A stretch of DNA of 64,000 bases from contig NVTE01000003.1 in NCBI GenBank assembly GCA_002401455.1, positions 1 through 64,000 on the forward strand, given 5' to 3'. The notes below the pieces were generated by a model, which ran no database searches, was not told the DNA's origin, and was given only the letters and a program-made list of their open reading frames with translations. The stretch's first letter is position 1. The number at the start of each line of letters is the position of its first letter. The position numbers and the translations under genes are program-made. Shown piece by piece: positions 29,546-38,046 of this stretch. The stretch comes from Alphaproteobacteria bacterium (lineage in GTDB: Bacteria > Pseudomonadota > Alphaproteobacteria > Sphingomonadales > Emcibacteraceae).

Positions 29546-30040
29546 TCACTTGATTTTTCTCTCATGCCACCGAAAATAGCGTCTTATGAGTTGCCGGAAA
29601 TAAAACATCGCCGGGCGAAACAGTGTGATCAAAAAGAATAGTGATAAAAATACCAAATACACATTCTGCATCGAAAAAGTATGATATTGATTATAGCCTG
29701 ATTCAGAGTAAAAAAAGCTATCGGGTTTATAGGGGTCTATTATAGACGTTACAATTTGTAAAACGCCAAGGAACATAAAGAAGAAATTTAATATCCATGC
29801 AGGTAAAATATAAGTTTTTGGGTAAAAGTAAGCTAATACGCCAAATAAGATAACATAGATAAAAATCAAAGCCTCTATCAGAGGAAATGACCGGGGGAGT
29901 ACGGCAGATAAGAACATGAAAATTATAAGAAATATAACCCAGGAAATTGGGGCCCACCCCAAGGCTGAGGCAAAACCAAGAAGAGTTCTTTCATAAAATC
30001 GCCATTTATATGAGTTATTAACATCCTGAATCATGTTCAA
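29546..30040 (-). CDS. AT-rich multi-TM protein, candidate immunity protein
   Basis: Several hydrophobic segments (APISWVIFLIIFMFLSAVL, ALIFIYVILFGVLAYF, FFFMFLGVLQIV, YLVFLSLFFLITLF); 4-bp overlap with upstream toxin-like ORF. Confidence 0.6.
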   Translation of the reverse strand: MNMIQDVNNSYKWRFYERTLLGFASALGWAPISWVIFLIIFMFLSAVLPRSFPLIEALIFIYVILFGVLAYFYPKTYILPAWILNFFFMFLGVLQIVTSIIDPYKPDSFFYSESGYNQYHTFSMQNVYLVFLSLFFLITLFRPAMFYFRQLIRRYFRWHERKIK

Positions 30041-30681
30041 AATGTCCCCCGCCAGTTAAAAGTCTCGCTCCAGTTCGCTGTAATTTTGTATGGCTTCGAA
30101 TAAGGCAAGTCTTGATCTCCGTTAATCTTATTGAGACTATCAAGGGCATCGCTAAATTTATCGTTTATTTCAAATTTCAATACCCCTTCTAAATGGAGTG
30201 TTCTGTTGATACAACTTACATTAAGGGCAATTCGTGCTGATCGATAAAAGGTGGATCCGCCAACAGAGTAAAGAGGCCCCTCTTGTGTAACATCTGTTGT
30301 TGTTCTATCTCGGTCCGAAAATATTACCATTGTTTTGTTAGCCTCCGTTCGTTCTAATTTACGACAAACGTCAACGGCTTTTCGTATGGCTAATTTTATT
30401 TGTTTAGTTTTAAAACTCTCAACGGCACTCCTGACAGAACGGCTATTCCGAAATTGTTCCAACAGCCCGACATTCGCCAAATTAACGGTTCGACCATTTC
30501 CCAATGCATAATGATCTAGAAAATCACGTGTTGTCCAGCTTTAATGGGACAAGAATTCATCCTCGCTATAAGCGGACGGATTTGATTTATGGCTCTGGAA
30601 ATGCTCGACTGGTAAAACTCTACCGGTTCTCAGATAGTGGCTCATTTGGGTCCGGGCGGGTTTATGCTTCTGATCATACAT
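30037..30681 (-). pseudogene. Toxin-like C-terminal domain ORF interrupted by in-frame TAA (stop at 30541-30543); distal part 30037..30504 open
   Basis: MYDQKHKPARTQMSHYLRTGRVLPVEHFQSHKSNPSAYSEDEFLSH*SWTTRDFLDHYALGNGRTVNLANVGLLEQFRNS...; FLDHYALGNGRTVNL resembles polymorphic-toxin C-terminal domains. Confidence 0.5.
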
Positions 30682-30767
30682 AGGTTATCGCCACAACAAT
30701 AAATTCTACTATAAGTCGTAACACGGCAATTTAAAGGCAAAAAAACATGGGCCTGGTTGAGATGCGG

Positions 30768-31172
30768 TCAGTCCTGGATGGTTCTGGCCCGAAACCGCAG
30801 GATGCCGTGGCGTACCTGACCATCGCCATCAAAAAAATTCTCAAAGAAAATGAAATCCAGCGCCACCAGCTGGTGCCCGGCCAAGGCAAGGTTCTGCCCG
30901 TTCAGCAGGCTGGCCACCTGATCGGCCAGGGACCGGATCTCTCCGCCGCCGCGCTGTCCGGACCAGATATGAATATCAATCAGATGTTCCTGCCCGGTGA
31001 AATCCTTTGCCGACCAGTCCCGGGCACTGCCCTCGCCGATGGTCAGATAGGGCAGGCTTTGGCCTTCGGGGGCGGGGTCGAATATGCCCGAGATGTCGGC
31101 CATCAATTGGCTGTCCCCGGCCAGCCGGTCATGGATGGCCTGCCACAGGCTTTGTGAGCTGAGTATTGTCAT
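30768..31172 (-). CDS. DUF3168 tail completion protein, g8-like
   Basis: LWQAIHDRLAGDSQLMADISGIFDPAPEGQSLPYLTIGEGSARDWSAKDFTGQEHLIDIHIWS. Confidence 0.88.
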   Translation of the reverse strand: MTILSSQSLWQAIHDRLAGDSQLMADISGIFDPAPEGQSLPYLTIGEGSARDWSAKDFTGQEHLIDIHIWSGQRGGGEIRSLADQVASLLNGQNLALAGHQLVALDFIFFENFFDGDGQVRHGILRFRARTIQD

Positions 31173-31193
31173 GGCAAATATCTTTCAGAAAAA

Positions 31194-31505
31194 TTAAATA
31201 AGACCGGAGAATGTCACTTTGACCTCTTCTGTCGCCGGGGTCAGGAAAGGCCGGGCCGGCTGGCGAATGGTGCCGAATTCCACATAGCGGGCATAGGGCT
31301 TGTCGGTGATAATCCGCATGCCGCCCTCGGGTAGTTTTTCTGCTCGGAGTGACTGCGCCAGCGGGCTTGACCCTTTGGGGTTTTTCAGGCCGCGGTAGAC
31401 CCGGGCTCTGGCCCCGATGACAATCTGCTCGGCCATTTGTTCAATCAACCGGGCCAGTTTTTCTTCATAACCGATTATGGTTTGGGTTAAGTTCAGGCTG
31501 GTCAT
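31194..31505 (-). CDS. HK97 gp10-like tail component
   Basis: PYARYVEFGTIRQPARPFLTPATEE. Confidence 0.82.
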   Translation of the reverse strand: MTSLNLTQTIIGYEEKLARLIEQMAEQIVIGARARVYRGLKNPKGSSPLAQSLRAEKLPEGGMRIITDKPYARYVEFGTIRQPARPFLTPATEEVKVTFSGLI

Positions 31506-31825
31506 CAGGGGTGATCCTTCACGATCTCAATTTCCAGAATGCGTTGCCGGTTATCAGGATTGAGCAGGCTGGTCACCCGGTACGCCTGTCCCTGCCACAG
31601 GATATTCCGGGTAGGGAGCAGGTCCTGCTGATAGCGCACCCGGACGGTATAGCTTTCCGCCATATGCCTTTGTCGGGCGGCGGTGGTTACGCCGGCGGAT
31701 TTGGCCGTAACTTCGGCCCAGACCACGGCGATATCCTGCCAGTTTTCCTGTTGCTCTCCGGCGGTGGTCGGGCTGAGCATCTGAGCACGGCAGGTGATTT
31801 TTTGGTGCATAGATCTGGTTGTCAT
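31505..31825 (-). CDS. Phage head-tail adaptor, g7-like (start MTTRSMHQK overlapping g6 stop)
   Basis: WQDIAVVWAEVTAKSAG...ESYTVRVRYQQDLLPTRNILWQGQAYRVTSLLNPDNRQRILEI. Confidence 0.88.
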   Translation of the reverse strand: MTTRSMHQKITCRAQMLSPTTAGEQQENWQDIAVVWAEVTAKSAGVTTAARQRHMAESYTVRVRYQQDLLPTRNILWQGQAYRVTSLLNPDNRQRILEIEIVKDHP

Positions 31826-32391
31826 AGGGCCAGCCGCCGGTAGGGCTGCCACAGTTTTTCCGCCATGAGGACAGCCTGGTTGTCGGCCATCTGACCGCCG
31901 TCATAGGCTGCCGCCAGCCAGTGAAGAAGGCCAAGACGAATGTCGGGGGGAACGTCATTTTGACTGTCGCCAAACCCGGCACTGACGGTGATGCTGATCC
32001 CGGCGACATCTGTTTCAGGCTCGGGCCATTGATAGCCGGTCTGGGGTACGATTTTGGCCAGGTAGGACACATTGTCCAGCAGGTAATTGGCCGGGGCGAT
32101 GACCTGAAAAGCGCCCGTGGTCCAGACCTCTATTTTGTCAATGGACAGCAGGGGAGATAACGGGATTTGGATCACCCCTTCCGGACCATCACCGCGCCAG
32201 TTGTTAAGGGTCAATTGCCATTGCTGGCTGATCAGTTTTCTTGCCGTGAAGGTCTCACAGGCTGTAGTGGCCGCGCGGATATAACTGGCGATCAAGGCGC
32301 CCTCATCCTGGTGGGATATTTTCAGGAAATCCCGGGCTTCGGACAAGAGGACCGGCAACTGTACGGCCATGGAGATAAGCTGTGTTTTCAT
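31822..32391 (-). CDS. Head-tail connector protein, g6-like
   Basis: LPVLLSEARDFLKISHQDEGALIASYIRAATTACETFTARKLISQQW. Confidence 0.88.
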   Translation of the reverse strand: MKTQLISMAVQLPVLLSEARDFLKISHQDEGALIASYIRAATTACETFTARKLISQQWQLTLNNWRGDGPEGVIQIPLSPLLSIDKIEVWTTGAFQVIAPANYLLDNVSYLAKIVPQTGYQWPEPETDVAGISITVSAGFGDSQNDVPPDIRLGLLHWLAAAYDGGQMADNQAVLMAEKLWQPYRRLAL

Positions 32392-32681
32392 TTTTCTTCA
32401 ATCCTGATGGTGAGGGACCGCTCATCGGTGCGGCCCTGATCGGTGGTGATCCGGTTGGTCAACTGATAGACTTTTCCCGCACTGCCCCCGGTGACAAAAA
32501 CGGTTGTCATACCGGCGGCCGGGAGAGGAATATTATCAACGACCAGGTCATCTGGCCTGCCCTGGGGCAGGATAAACCAGCTACTGGCAGTGATCTGTTC
32601 ACTGCTCAGGAGATAACTCACCGACCAGTCAATGACATAGTCAAGGGTCGCCTTGGGATCTTTTAGATATTGTTCGGTCAT
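32388..32681 (-). CDS. Phage fiber-tail adaptor-like protein
   Basis: KDPKATLDYVIDWSVSYLLSSEQITASSWFI...VFVTGGSAGKVYQLTNRITTDQGRTDERSLTIRI. Confidence 0.7.
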   Translation of the reverse strand: MTEQYLKDPKATLDYVIDWSVSYLLSSEQITASSWFILPQGRPDDLVVDNIPLPAAGMTTVFVTGGSAGKVYQLTNRITTDQGRTDERSLTIRIEEK

Positions 32682-32695
32682 ATCTTTTCCATTAT

Positions 32696-33076
32696 TTAAG
32701 AGGGGTCTGCAATTTCAATATCCCAGGCGCCGAGGGTCAGCGTGCTGCCCGACGTTAGGCCCAGCGCTGTGCTGGTTGTGACATAAAGCAGGACGCTGTT
32801 CACCGTATCGAGAAGCGCCACATGGTCGGCGGTCCCGGTGTTATCTACGGTTATGCCCGTTTTGCTGGCGATGGTAACCTTGCGGCCACTCACCTCCCCA
32901 TTTGCCACTGTGAAGTCAGCTCCGGCCATAGCCACGTCGGCCAGAAAGTTAGCGCCAGCCACATTGGCGGCGGCAAAGGTCAACGGTTCCCCCGCGCAGG
33001 TTGTCATAAGGGTGCATTTATTCTTTATTTCATTCAGCGCCGCATCCAGGACGGCGTCGGCTACTTTTTTTGCCAT
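32696..33076 (-). CDS. Phage structural-type hypothetical protein
   Basis: MAKKVADAVLDAALNEIKNKCTLMTTCAGEPLTFAAANVAG...VTIASKTGITVDNTGTADHVALLDTVNSVLLYVTT; family seen next to LamG/fiber genes in phages. Confidence 0.65.
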   Translation of the reverse strand: MAKKVADAVLDAALNEIKNKCTLMTTCAGEPLTFAAANVAGANFLADVAMAGADFTVANGEVSGRKVTIASKTGITVDNTGTADHVALLDTVNSVLLYVTTSTALGLTSGSTLTLGAWDIEIADPS

Positions 33077-33078
33077 GA

Positions 33079-34497
33079 TTAGATCCTTAAAGTTCGAGTG
33101 TTGGTAGGGTGTGTTGTTCTATCGCTGGAAGGGGGCGTTGAGGTCCGGTTTTTCCGCGTCGCCTTATGGCTTCGGGCAAGGTTTGGGGTGAAGGCCGTGG
33201 GGTCAAATATTCCCGCCTCATCACTTATCAGTCTGTGTGTGTTGTCTGTCACCGGGAGGGTTTGATTTTGTATCAGTGAGGTATTGTTCGCCGTGTGGGT
33301 GTGGTTTGTGCTGTTGACCGCTCCGCTGTGGGTCTGTGTGCTGGACGGGCTGTTCGCTGTCTGAGCAAGAGCTGCACCATTAACAATGAAATTATGGGCC
33401 TGTGTCTGTGTCGGACTGTCTGATGCGTGGCTGCACGATGTGCCGTTGACTGCGATGGTCGCCCCACTACTTACAGCCTCTGGAGTGCCTGCGGTGGCGA
33501 ATGTTGCCGGATCGGATTGGTTGTTGTATGCGGTGGTGAGCCAGTCGTCTGAAAGTACGGCTATGCGATAGCGGACTTCTTTCAGGCCACCTGCGAAATA
33601 ATCACCGTTAGGAGTCCCGCCAATCGATACTTGGGTGTTGCTATCGCCGATAAGACCTGTTTTCGTAGTATTCGTAAAACCTGCATTGTCCTTCCGGACT
33701 CCTAAAATCGCACCATCATATCGGAAAGTTACAAATTGCCATACATTTAGCGTTGCATCCGAATTATCAGCCCCAGCAGCAGCAATTGAGCCGGTGGCAA
33801 CTGCAGATGCCCACCCCTCGCCGGAACCGCCAGCGTCAGCCCAAAACTTATGACCCGCGCTGCTTGTTACACGTGTCGCGCTAATGATTCTATCGATCCC
33901 CACGGTAGTAGGTTTTACCCAGGCCTGGATCGTTAATGTGTCTACCCCACTTAGTGCGTCCTCAATTAACGCCCCAAGATCAATGCGCTGATTAAGCCCG
34001 TTCAGGCTAATTGCCGTTCCATAGGGGCCATCTTCGCTGGTGGGTGAGTTAATCAGTGTTCCGTTATGGTTGCCTGCTGAATCCGTTCCCTCCGCGCCAT
34101 TAAGATGATACACAGCTTCATAATCAGACCAAACCGAATTGCGGCCATAGGCGGCGATATCCGCAGGCTGGGCTTCTCCCGCCTTTTTGTACCAGACCCA
34201 GATATCCCTCTCCGCGGCGGTGTTGAGAGTTGGTCGTTTGGTATATAATTCTACATCGGGTGTGCCGCCAGTGACAAAGGTGACAATGTCTAAACTCATC
34301 TGGACGGCCCCGGGGCTATCCTCGGTAAAAACCACATCTCCGCCGCCGTTGAGGGCGCTGTTGTCCCCGCCGTCAAGCATTTCAGTTGGGAAATTGGCCT
34401 CGGTTAGCAGGATCGGGAAACTGGTGTTGTTGCCGGATATCTTGGCATCAGGGATCGTTATTTTACATTTTCGCGCCCAGCCTGTCGGAAATGCCAT
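33079..34497 (-). CDS. DUF2341-like/LamG (concanavalin A-like) protein with Thr/Ser/His-rich C-terminal repeats
   Basis: WARKCKITIPDAKISGNNTSFPILLTEANFP; YHLNGAEGTDSAGNHNGTLINSPTSEDGPYGTAISLNG LamG motif; repeat tail. Confidence 0.8.
   Translation of the reverse strand: MAFPTGWARKCKITIPDAKISGNNTSFPILLTEANFPTEMLDGGDNSALNGGGDVVFTEDSPGAVQMSLDIVTFVTGGTPDVELYTKRPTLNTAAERDIWVWYKKAGEAQPADIAAYGRNSVWSDYEAVYHLNGAEGTDSAGNHNGTLINSPTSEDGPYGTAISLNGLNQRIDLGALIEDALSGVDTLTIQAWVKPTTVGIDRIISATRVTSSAGHKFWADAGGSGEGWASAVATGSIAAAGADNSDATLNVWQFVTFRYDGAILGVRKDNAGFTNTTKTGLIGDSNTQVSIGGTPNGDYFAGGLKEVRYRIAVLSDDWLTTAYNNQSDPATFATAGTPEAVSSGATIAVNGTSCSHASDSPTQTQAHNFIVNGAALAQTANSPSSTQTHSGAVNSTNHTHTANNTSLIQNQTLPVTDNTHRLISDEAGIFDPTAFTPNLARSHKATRKNRTSTPPSSDRTTHPTNTRTLRI
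33240..33475 (-). repeat. Imperfect ~22-aa tandem repeats coding the C-terminal tail of the LamG protein
   Basis: IAVNGTSCSHASDSPTQTQAHNF / IVNGAALAQTANSPSSTQTHSGA / VNSTNHTHTANNTSLIQNQTLPV. Confidence 0.6.
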
Positions 34498-34520
34498 GAC
34501 CTATCCTTTAACTGAAAATT

Positions 34521-34550
34521 AAAAAAAGAGGGCGACCCCAAAGGCCGCCC
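34521..34550 (-). terminator. Intrinsic-terminator-like hairpin between capsid gene and LamG gene
   Basis: Minus: GGGCGGCC-TTTGG-GGTCGCCC-TCTTTTTTT; one G-U pair on the minus transcript that is A-C on the plus transcript. Confidence 0.7.
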
Positions 34551-34576
34551 CATAGGTTGAGGGAGGAAGGTGTGAC

Positions 34577-35785
34577 TTACAGAGCAAACTGCAAGAGCTT
34601 GATGGCCTGATCATTGGTGACCGCCCCGCCCACGCGCTTGGTGGTATAGAAATGGACGTAAGGTTTGTTGGAGTAAGGGTCACGCAGAATGCGGGTGCCC
34701 ATACGGTCCGTCACGGTATAGGCCCGTTTCATGTTGGCAAAACTCAGGGACAGGGAGGATGCTGCCTTTACCGGCATATCGGCAACCTCAATCACCGGGT
34801 AGCCCAGCAGGGTAGCCGGGGCGCCTTTTTCCAGTCCGGGACGCCAGAGGTAATTACCGTCAACATCCTTGAATTTACGGATTTCCGCCAGCAGGCTGGT
34901 ATTCATATAGAATTTGGCGTCTCCCCGGTAGCCGGATTTCATGGCATGGATCATATCGACCAGAATATCTGATGGATCAGAGGCCGCCCAGTCGCCGGCG
35001 ACACCGGTTTTCAGGGCTTGAATTTCACCGAAGGCCCGGCTACCATCACTGGCGGTGCTGACGGTATATTGCAGGAAGCCTTTGGGTTTGTTGGTGCCGC
35101 TGCCATTGACGAAGGCGTCATTTTCCTGATAGGAAAATTCTTCGGCCAGTTCTTCGGACAACCAGGTTTCCACATTGAAACTGGCATCATCCAGCATGGT
35201 CTGGGTCGCGGCCGGATTGGCGTAGATTTCCCCAAGTGGTGGGATGATTTCTTGTAATGTGGGGGTGTTGGTTTCCACCCGGGTACCGGATTCCGAAATC
35301 CAGCCGGAGGTAATGCCGCCCACATTAACTAGCTTTTTATAGGTCGAAGAGCCAATGGCAATAACATTGGCCTCTGCCCTGATCGGGGACAGATCCCGCA
35401 GGCGTTTTTCGATCAGCTGATCCAGCTCCACCGGAACCGCATAGCCGCCGTCACTGTCAACCGTTGTGCTCAGGGCTTTTTGATCCAGTGGCACGTCATG
35501 ACCCTTGCGGATAAAGCCGTCAAAAAATTGACGTTTCTTTTCCAGCTGCGCCGAATCCAGGGTCTGTTTGGCCGAAAGGTTAGGGCGGTTTGACGCCGCG
35601 TGCAGGCTGTTGGCTTTGGCCTGAAGCCGGTCCATTTCCTGGCCCAGGCGGGTCAGTTTTTCTTCGGTTAGGCTATCGGCCTGTCCCTTGCTTTCAATTT
35701 CCGCCAGTCTTTCATCATTGGCGGACTTGAAAGTTTCAAAAGAACGGGTCAGGTTTTCCAACGCTTCTTTAGTTTCCAATGTCAT
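34577..35785 (-). CDS. HK97-family major capsid protein, g5-like
   Basis: TTVDSDGGYAVPVELDQLIEKRLRDLSPIRAEANVI ... PKGFLQY ... FYTTKRVGGAVTNDQAIKLLQFAL. Confidence 0.96.
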   Translation of the reverse strand: MTLETKEALENLTRSFETFKSANDERLAEIESKGQADSLTEEKLTRLGQEMDRLQAKANSLHAASNRPNLSAKQTLDSAQLEKKRQFFDGFIRKGHDVPLDQKALSTTVDSDGGYAVPVELDQLIEKRLRDLSPIRAEANVIAIGSSTYKKLVNVGGITSGWISESGTRVETNTPTLQEIIPPLGEIYANPAATQTMLDDASFNVETWLSEELAEEFSYQENDAFVNGSGTNKPKGFLQYTVSTASDGSRAFGEIQALKTGVAGDWAASDPSDILVDMIHAMKSGYRGDAKFYMNTSLLAEIRKFKDVDGNYLWRPGLEKGAPATLLGYPVIEVADMPVKAASSLSLSFANMKRAYTVTDRMGTRILRDPYSNKPYVHFYTTKRVGGAVTNDQAIKLLQFAL

Positions 35786-36343
35786 TCAGGTGTTCCTTTG
35801 TAGATTTCCAACCGTATCATTACGGGTGGATGGCGCCATAAGCGCGGTTAAATGCCGAAGACCGGCAACGACGGCGGTCTCGTCCGCCGCCGTGATAAAA
35901 TCTGTCTTGAAAGCGGAGATGCGGGCCTGTTCATTCATGGGGAATGTCACCAGGGAAATTTCCCACAGGTCCACGTCCAGGAGCAGCCGCACCCCATCCG
36001 CGCGTTTTTTAGATTTTAGGGTATGAAAACCAATGGACAGGCCGTCCAGCGCCCCAGCTCCCAGCAACTGATAGGCTTCCTGGGCCCGGGCCACATCCAG
36101 GATCAACCGCCCCTGCACATAGAGCCCCCGGGCGTCCTCATAAACTTCGTCCAGGATACCGACCGGCTCCTTGGGGTCATGTTGCCAGAGAAATTTAATG
36201 CCGCTGGCTCTGCGGTCCAGCAGGGAGCGTCTGAAAGCCCCAGGCAGGATCAGGTCATTGCCCCGGTCCACCACATTGAACACGCTGGCATAGCCCTCGA
36301 AATGGCCGATCTGGCCCTCTGTTTCTTGGTTAAGTAAAATCAT
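35786..36343 (-). CDS. HK97-family prohead protease, g4-like
   Basis: GHFEGYASVFNVVDRGNDLILPGAFRRSL...FLWQHDPKEPVGILDE. Confidence 0.95.
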   Translation of the reverse strand: MILLNQETEGQIGHFEGYASVFNVVDRGNDLILPGAFRRSLLDRRASGIKFLWQHDPKEPVGILDEVYEDARGLYVQGRLILDVARAQEAYQLLGAGALDGLSIGFHTLKSKKRADGVRLLLDVDLWEISLVTFPMNEQARISAFKTDFITAADETAVVAGLRHLTALMAPSTRNDTVGNLQRNT

Positions 36344-36664
36344 TCATTGTCCAAATGTTTGGCCAAGCTGAAGCAGCTTGAATTTCACGGCCAGCCCCAG
36401 AAGCAGGGCCGAAAAGATCAGACGCATGAACCAGCGGATCACGGCCTGACGGGCGGTTTTCTTGGTATCGCGCCAGCTGTCGAGAAGGTCGCGCAATTCG
36501 GAGATGTCGGAACCGGCACTCGCGTCACTCAAGCCCAGTTGGGCTAGGGCACGGGCAGCGCCTTCTTCCGAGGCCTGGGCGATCAGGAGATAGATATTCT
36601 CGTCAGATACCGGGTGTTTTTTTGCCTGCCGTACCGCTTGGAACAGGCCGGATCCAATTCTCAT
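36344..36664 (-). CDS. DUF6127-like protein, g3.5-like
   Basis: SEEGAARALAQLGLSDASAGSDISELRDLLDSWRDTKKTARQAVIRWFMRLIFSALLLGLAVKF; position between portal and protease. Confidence 0.72.
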   Translation of the reverse strand: MRIGSGLFQAVRQAKKHPVSDENIYLLIAQASEEGAARALAQLGLSDASAGSDISELRDLLDSWRDTKKTARQAVIRWFMRLIFSALLLGLAVKFKLLQLGQTFGQ

Positions 36665-37866
36665 TCCAGGGTATCGCCGCCCGGGATGGCCCCCAGGCCA
36701 ACGGCGGTGCGCTTTTCATTGATGGTCAGGAAACCGGCCTGGCCAATCCGTTGCCACAGGGCCTGACGGTCGTGGCTCAGGGCGGGAATGCTGTCTAGGT
36801 CATAGGCAAGCCGCAGGTCATCGCCAAAATAGGGGGTCAGCCAGACGTTCAGCGACGACATCATCTTGGCCATCATCGGCAGCAGGGTTTCCCGCCATAA
36901 CGCCCGATTGGCTTCCTTGTAATTGCTATAGGTATTGTCGCCGGGAATGCTCATGACCATGGGCGGCACTCCGAAGGCCAGGGCAATCTCCCGGGCGGAG
37001 ACATGTTTGGCATTGATAAAATCCATATCCGTCGGCGAGAAAGCCATCTGCTGCCACTTCAGGCCACCTTCCAGAAGAAGGGGTCGGCGGGCATTGCGGG
37101 TGCCCTGGAAATTTTCTTCCATTTCCTCCTTCAGCCGGTCGAATTGCTCAGTACTGAGCACGGCATTGCCGTCTTTCGGCTCAAACACCAGGGCACCGGA
37201 GGGTCGGGCTGAATTATCCAGCAGGGCCTTGTTCCAGCTGGAGGCCGCATTATGGACATCAATGCTGTAGGCCGCCGCCTCCAGGGGTGACAGGCCATAA
37301 TAATCATCGGTGGGATGGAAGGTCTTGATATGAAGGACCGGGCTTTTGCCGGTGACCGGGTCGACGGAAAACTGATGTTCCCGACCAGCAACCCCATATA
37401 TGTAGGCTTTGGGCCAGCCGCTGGCCCCGGGAACAATTTTCACACGGTCCGGGCGCAGAGCATAGAGTTCCGCCGGTTGGCCATCGCCGCCCATGACCAT
37501 TTCCAGGTAGCTGTTGCCTGCAATATTGAGATAGGCAAAGGCGGTCTCAAAAAACACCGCCCGGCCCTGGGTGGGATTGGGCCGCTCCAGCAGGTCCAGC
37601 AGGGGGTGATGATCAAGTCGCTGGTCGCCCCTGAAGAGCTGAAGGGGCACAGAGGCCGCACTTTCCGACAGGATGCGTATTGCCCGGTTGGTGATGACAT
37701 TCTTGGCATAGCCTTCGTCGGCCAGGCTTTGGTAATTCCGGCCTGACCAGCGCGGCGCATTCAAGCCGAGCCAGAGGGTTTCGGTCCCGCCCAGCAAAGG
37801 GGCGACAGCGCTTTCTTTCTTCTCCGGTGGTGTATCTTTGCCAAAAAGGCGACGAAACGGTCCCAT
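36661..37866 (-). CDS. Phage portal protein, HK97 family, g3-like
   Basis: VITNRAIRILSESAASVPLQLFRGDQRLDHHPLLDLLERPNPTQGRAVFFE; start MGPFRRLFGK. Confidence 0.95.
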   Translation of the reverse strand: MGPFRRLFGKDTPPEKKESAVAPLLGGTETLWLGLNAPRWSGRNYQSLADEGYAKNVITNRAIRILSESAASVPLQLFRGDQRLDHHPLLDLLERPNPTQGRAVFFETAFAYLNIAGNSYLEMVMGGDGQPAELYALRPDRVKIVPGASGWPKAYIYGVAGREHQFSVDPVTGKSPVLHIKTFHPTDDYYGLSPLEAAAYSIDVHNAASSWNKALLDNSARPSGALVFEPKDGNAVLSTEQFDRLKEEMEENFQGTRNARRPLLLEGGLKWQQMAFSPTDMDFINAKHVSAREIALAFGVPPMVMSIPGDNTYSNYKEANRALWRETLLPMMAKMMSSLNVWLTPYFGDDLRLAYDLDSIPALSHDRQALWQRIGQAGFLTINEKRTAVGLGAIPGGDTLE

Positions 37867-38046
37867 AGGTCTCTCCAGATGAGGGGTGAAATAAAGTCCG
37901 GACGAACGGTAAAGTGGGCCGCGGGCGCTGCACTTATGCTCAAAAGCTGTAATAAAGTTTGCAGGAGCGGAACCTTGTCCGCCGTCCGGTAGGGGCTGAT
38001 TGTCAAGGATAGTCCGAGGAACAATCAGCAAAAATAAATCAGAAAA

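Noticed and set aside
116-30543. TAA reassignment as a sense codon, because two ORFs have in-frame ochre codons
   Set aside because: TAA terminates other well-supported genes here (e.g. flp at 8076, ccoS); pseudogenisation is simpler
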